From Haplomitrium mnioides (lineage: Eukaryota; Marchantiophyta; Haplomitriopsida; Calobryales), in NCBI GenBank assembly GCA_049999725.1, contig JBNGIS010004604.1, positions 1-29,843 of the forward strand: a stretch of 29,843 nt of DNA, in the 5' to 3' direction. Positions 27,436 through 29,843 of the stretch are shown one piece after another (the first letter of the stretch is position 1; each line of letters starts with the position of its first letter). The notes below the pieces were generated by a model that saw nothing but the letters and a program-made list of their open reading frames with translations, was not told the DNA's origin and ran no database searches. The position numbers and the translations under genes are program-made.

Positions 27436-27716
27436 ACATCAGATATGCACTTTGTTTTGCCATTCTCTAGTACTATTAGTATGCTGCCAATCTGATGGAT
27501 AGGATGCATAGTAGAATCACCTATCTCCACATAACCAAGTTCACTCAAATTTCTATATTCCTTAAACCACTCTCCGTGGCCTGTCATGTGATTAGAACAT
27601 GCAGAATCAACAAACCACTTATCTCCATCATTGTTTGCCTTGCTGGAACTTGCATAGTTCCCCTGCACTCTGTTGTTTCTCATGTCATTCTGTTTTTTGT
27701 AGCAATCCTTTGCCAT
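27420..27716 (-). pseudogene. Protease of copia 3
   Basis: The open frame is continuous with the zinc knuckle upstream. The active site reads KWFVDSACSNHMTGHGEWF, with Asp in D-S-A-C, and VEIGDSTMHPIHQIGSILI follows. It overlaps the pre-integrase frame by 16 bases, marking an indel. It would process the gag-pol polyprotein. Confidence 0.85.
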
Positions 27717-27743
27717 GTGATCTGGCTTACCACAGTAATAGCA
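27702..27743 (-). other. Gag zinc knuckle of copia 3, intact CCHC
   Basis: CYYCGKPDHMAKDC on the minus strand is a perfect CX2CX4HX4C. Confidence 0.88.
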
Positions 27744-27990
27744 GCCTCCCCATGAATGTTGTGGTTGGCTTCCACGTCCTATGTTACTCCCCCTACCTCT
27801 GAATTGGCCTCTACCACCAAACTAGTTCGGTTGGCGATGCTGATTTTGCACATTGTTGTTTGAACGACCTCTGCCAACATTACTCCTACCATAGCTTCTC
27901 CCTCCTCTTCCTCTACTCTTATTAGAGTAGAATGCTTGTTCTTGACTACTTGAGGCACCTCCTCCAATGTCAAGTTCTTCTGCCACTAGT
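27744..27990 (-). pseudogene. Gag Arg/Gly-rich region of copia 3, cut by gypsy C
   Basis: Minus-strand reading gives LDIGGGASSSQEQAFYSNKS, RGRGGRSYGRSNVGRGRSNN, one stop, and FGGRGQFRGRGSNIGRG: the RG-rich nucleocapsid-side linker usual before a copia zinc knuckle. It ends abruptly at 27990, where LTR sequence of gypsy C begins. Confidence 0.75.
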
Positions 27991-28113
27991 TATAACACTA
28001 CACACATACATTACACACAAAAAATTAGCACAAACATAACACATACAAGAGTAGCGCATAAAGAACTTCAAGAACCCACAAGGTAAGAGATCCCCAACAA
28101 GGCCCTCTCCCTT

Positions 28114-28122
28114 CTTTATATA
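28114..28122 (-). promoter_or_regulatory. TATA box of the gypsy C LTR
   Basis: TATATAAAG on the minus strand, with a CCAAT element about 45 bp upstream (28164-28168, minus strand). Transcription would start near 28085. Confidence 0.6.
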
Positions 28123-28244
28123 CTAAGTGAAAAGCACTTTGCTTACATAGGTGGCAAAACCCCATTGGTTTCTTTTCTATTCTTTTCTAATTGGACCACT
28201 TTTTTTCCTCTCATTGATTGGACCACCTTTTACTTTTATTCTCC

Positions 28245-28480
28245 TTCTGCCACGTGTCCTTATCTTTAGAACCTTCCATTTCTCTTTAGTTCTTCTTTTG
28301 CCATGTGTCCTTATCTTAGAACCTTCTATTTGCTTTAATCCTTCGCTTGCCACGTGTCCTTATCCTCTTCTAAAGTGCCATTTTTTTCACTTTAATTCGT
28401 TGACTTCCTCTCCTCTTGCCACGTGTCAATAACACTCACTTTAATTCGTTGACTTTCTCTCCTCTTGCCACGTGTCACTT
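28245..28480 (-). repeat. About 50-bp tandem repeats in U3 of gypsy C, each with a G-box/ABRE-like core
   Basis: The core GACACGTGGC (minus strand) recurs with CACGTG at 28251, 28351, 28420 and 28469, and CATGTG (one transition) at 28302. Spacings are 51, 49, 69 and 49 bp. The last two units also share TTTAATTCGTTGACTT, so TTGACT (W-box-like) occurs at 28400-28405 and 28449-28454 on the plus strand. Confidence 0.8.
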
Positions 28481-28570
28481 TCTCTATAATAGCATTCTCT
28501 TTTTGATACTCTAACTTAGTAATGGCTTTTTAGATATAGTTGTTGCTTACTAAAGTTAGTGATCGTTACA

Positions 28571-28585
28571 ATCCTCCCCCTTTTT
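28571..28585 (-). other. Polypurine tract of gypsy C
   Basis: AAAAAGGGGGAGGAT on the minus strand, overlapping the TAA stop of pol and touching the LTR start. Confidence 0.85.
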
Positions 28586-29096
28586 AAGAGGCAACGTCAT
28601 CGTTGCAAGGAAGAGAAGTCTCACAAGATTGAACAAGCGTGGATGCATTAGCCAAATTCTCTAAGGGCTCCCAAATAGCTTCATAAAGTGGGTAACCTTT
28701 CCAACGAACCAAATATTCGACAATCTCACGACGACCACAACGATGTGTACGTTTCTTCAAGAGTTGGTCCACCTCAAACTCTTTATGACCATCAATAAGT
28801 TCAAGTGGGGGAGAGGGTTCTTGGGTGCTTGTAAAAGAGGAAGAACGAGGAACAAAAACCCGTAATAAAGAGACATGAAAGACTGGATGAATCTTCATGT
28901 GAGAGGGTAAAACCAGCTGATATGCCACTTCACCAATACGAGCAGAGATAGAAAAAGGGCCAATAAAGTGAGCACTAAGCTTGCGAGAATGAAGCAAAGG
29001 AAGATTGGAAGTGGAGAGCCAGACGTGATCACCTACAGCAAAAGTCACCTCCCGACGATGAGCATCCGCATATTGTTTTTGCCGATTACGAGCCAC
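28584..29096 (-). CDS. Integrase C-terminal domain with chromodomain, gypsy C (partial polyprotein)
   Basis: This 170-codon uninterrupted frame is the end of pol, not a separate gene. Residues 1-80 are the integrase C-terminal (GPY/F-like) domain: VTFAVGDHVWLSTSNLPL, FIGPFSISARIGEVAYQLVL and MKIHPVFHVSLLRVF. Residues 106-152 form a chromodomain: EFEVDQLL, a Lys/Arg-rich turn, VEYLVRWKGYPLYEAIWEP and ENLANA. The Phe/Trp/Tyr positions that make the methyl-lysine cage in chromodomains appear retained. In chromoviruses this module steers integration to heterochromatin marked by histone H3 methylation (family knowledge). The TAA stop sits in the polypurine tract. A shift near 29100 separates it from the core. 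Confidence 0.88.
   Translation of the reverse strand: MARNRQKQYADAHRREVTFAVGDHVWLSTSNLPLLHSRKLSAHFIGPFSISARIGEVAYQLVLPSHMKIHPVFHVSLLRVFVPRSSSFTSTQEPSPPLELIDGHKEFEVDQLLKKRTHRCGRREIVEYLVRWKGYPLYEAIWEPLENLANASTLVQSCETSLPCNDDVAS
28641..28781 (-). other. Chromodomain of gypsy C
   Basis: Codons 106-152 of the frame starting at 29096. The core signature is YLVRWKGYPLYEAIWEPLEN. Confidence 0.85.
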
Positions 29097-29099
29097 GGT

Positions 29100-29843
29100 A
29101 AGGTTTTCCTTGGCCCGTCAAATGCCATAGTGTAGACAATGAAGAAAATCATCCACTGTTGGACTCTTGGAGGTGGGCGGTGATGCCGAATGAAGACTAG
29201 AAATCATGGTTAGATGCTCACCATACATCAAGAAGAAAAGTGTGGCTCTTATAGAACTGTTGATAGAGTTATTGTAAGAAAACTCGACAAGGGGTAGTAG
29301 CCAATCCCATTCCGTTTGTTCTTCCAAGGTAAATGCTCATAGCATATCTTCAATTGTACGATTGGCCCGTTCAGTTTGACCATCCGATTCATAGTGGTAG
29401 GCAATAGATATAGCCAATTTGGTTTTTAATAGACCAAATATTGTCCGCCAAAACATGCTGGTGAATTGAGTCCCACGATCAGAAATAATGACTTTAGAAA
29501 GACCATGATGAGAGTACACTGCTTCCAAATAAATGTGAGCTAACTCAAAGGCTGTCACTGACTTGGTCATCGGACGAATATGGATCTTTTTACTGAGTTT
29601 GTCCACAAAAACAACAATAGCGTCATAACCTATAGAAGTACGTGGTAACTCGCAGACAATGTCCATAGTCACATGTTCCCATCGTCAATTGGGGATGGGA
29701 AGTGGTTGTAATAATCCTCCACGTTTAAGATTGGTAGATTTGTTCTGTTGACAAGCCAAACAACTCCGAACATATGACTCCACATCTTGGTGCATCTTAG
29801 GCCAGTAATAAACACGTTGAAGATTGTCCAATGTCTTCTCGAT
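29100..29843 (-). CDS. Integrase zinc finger and catalytic core, gypsy C (partial)
   Basis: At the window edge IEKTLDNLQRVYYWPKMHQD, then SYVRSCLACQQNKSTNLKRG is the H2C2 module with both Cys; the histidines lie at the edge or outside. The frame 29672-29337 holds the core: MTMDIVCELPRTS (first Asp), KVIISDRGTQFTSMFW (second Asp) and YESDGQTERANRTIEDML (Glu). All three catalytic acids are present, unlike every other integrase here. The frame 29327-29118 (WDWLLPLVEFSYNNSINSSI) completes the core. There is a stop near 29685 (before RWEHV), one between 29337 and 29327, and a shift near 29100. The copy is probably inactive but young. Confidence 0.85.

Larger units (their letters stand above)
24216..27990 (-). 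mobile_element. Copia element 3: 3' LTR through gag, interrupted by gypsy C
   Basis: The order on the minus strand is gag end with zinc knuckle, protease, integrase, linker, RT, RNase H, polypurine tract and a short 3' LTR. This is the best preserved copia pol in the window (open frames of 393, 211, 146 and 128 codons). The 5' side is cut at 27990 within gag by gypsy C, so the rest of gag and the 5' LTR lie outside. The left border at 24216 is uncertain by about 15 bp because the target duplication partner is out of the window. Confidence 0.85.
27991..28570 (-). repeat. 3' LTR of gypsy C (580 bp)
   Basis: The minus strand begins TGTAACGATCACTAAC at 28570 directly after the polypurine tract and ends GTTATA at 27991. 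This is the inverted partner of TGTAAC with one C-to-T change. U3 carries five copies of an ABRE/G-box-like site and two W-box-like sites; the TATA box is at 28114-28122. Confidence 0.8.
27991..29843 (-). mobile_element. Gypsy element C: chromovirus, 3' LTR to integrase, 5' part outside
   Basis: From the right edge on the minus strand: integrase zinc finger, core, C-terminal domain, chromodomain, stop, polypurine tract and a 580-bp 3' LTR. Only two or three frame interruptions are seen. It sits in the gag of copia 3; the candidate target duplication is CTAGT at 27986-27990, its partner being outside the window. Confidence 0.9.

Noticed and set aside
28001-28020. CA-rich run near the end of the gypsy C LTR as a microsatellite
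   Set aside because: It is imperfect and short, and is simply the U5 end of the LTR.
1-29843. CRISPR array, bacterial operons, ribosome binding sites
   Set aside because: The window is plant nuclear DNA. The only short tandem repeats are minisatellites and LTR subrepeats without spacer structure.
1-29843. tRNA or rRNA genes
   Set aside because: No cloverleaf with A and B boxes and no rRNA core sequence was noticed. The tRNA-like words are retroelement primer-binding sites.

Overview
This is plant nuclear DNA made almost entirely of old, mutually nested LTR retrotransposons, all on the minus strand. The evidence is plant-type Ty1/copia and Ty3/gypsy polyproteins, initiator-tRNA-Met-type primer sites, GT-AG introns in the one non-retroelement locus, AT-rich and visibly CpG-poor sequence, and no bacterial or organellar gene. 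The heavy, transition-dominated decay of many stacked elements fits a large, slowly purged genome such as a conifer, but the species cannot be fixed from the sequence.

Layout, left to right. (1) 52-2093: a broken, apparently three-exon gene of unknown function with a related 24-bp minisatellite in each intron. (2) 2745-6600: gypsy element A, with a 5' LTR, primer site, gag, protease, a reverse transcriptase missing its catalytic middle, RNase H and integrase; its 3' LTR is missing. (3) 7240-20048: gypsy element B, a non-chromovirus resembling the Tat/Athila group, split by insertions. (4) 11967-19025: complete copia element 1, inside the gag of B, with two 178/180-bp LTRs, a probable 5-bp target duplication, and gag and pol in canonical copia order (protease, integrase, RT, RNase H). 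(5) 20049-24215: copia element 2, which entered B at the start of its gag; only its 3' LTR and pol lie in the window. (6) 24216-27990: copia element 3, which entered the gag of copia 2. (7) 27991 to the window end: gypsy element C, a chromovirus with an intact-looking chromodomain, which entered the gag of copia 3 and runs off the right edge.

The right half is therefore a four-level nest (B, then copia 2, copia 3 and C), and reading-frame integrity broadly improves with depth: B is full of stops, whereas C keeps long frames and all three integrase catalytic residues. None of the older elements looks able to move by itself. Observations most worth following are the intron-bearing degraded gene with paired intronic minisatellites, the array of ABRE/G-box-like sites in the LTR of C, the repeated loss of an integrase catalytic aspartate (mostly to asparagine) in five of six elements, and an unexplained repeated insert in the RT of copia 1.
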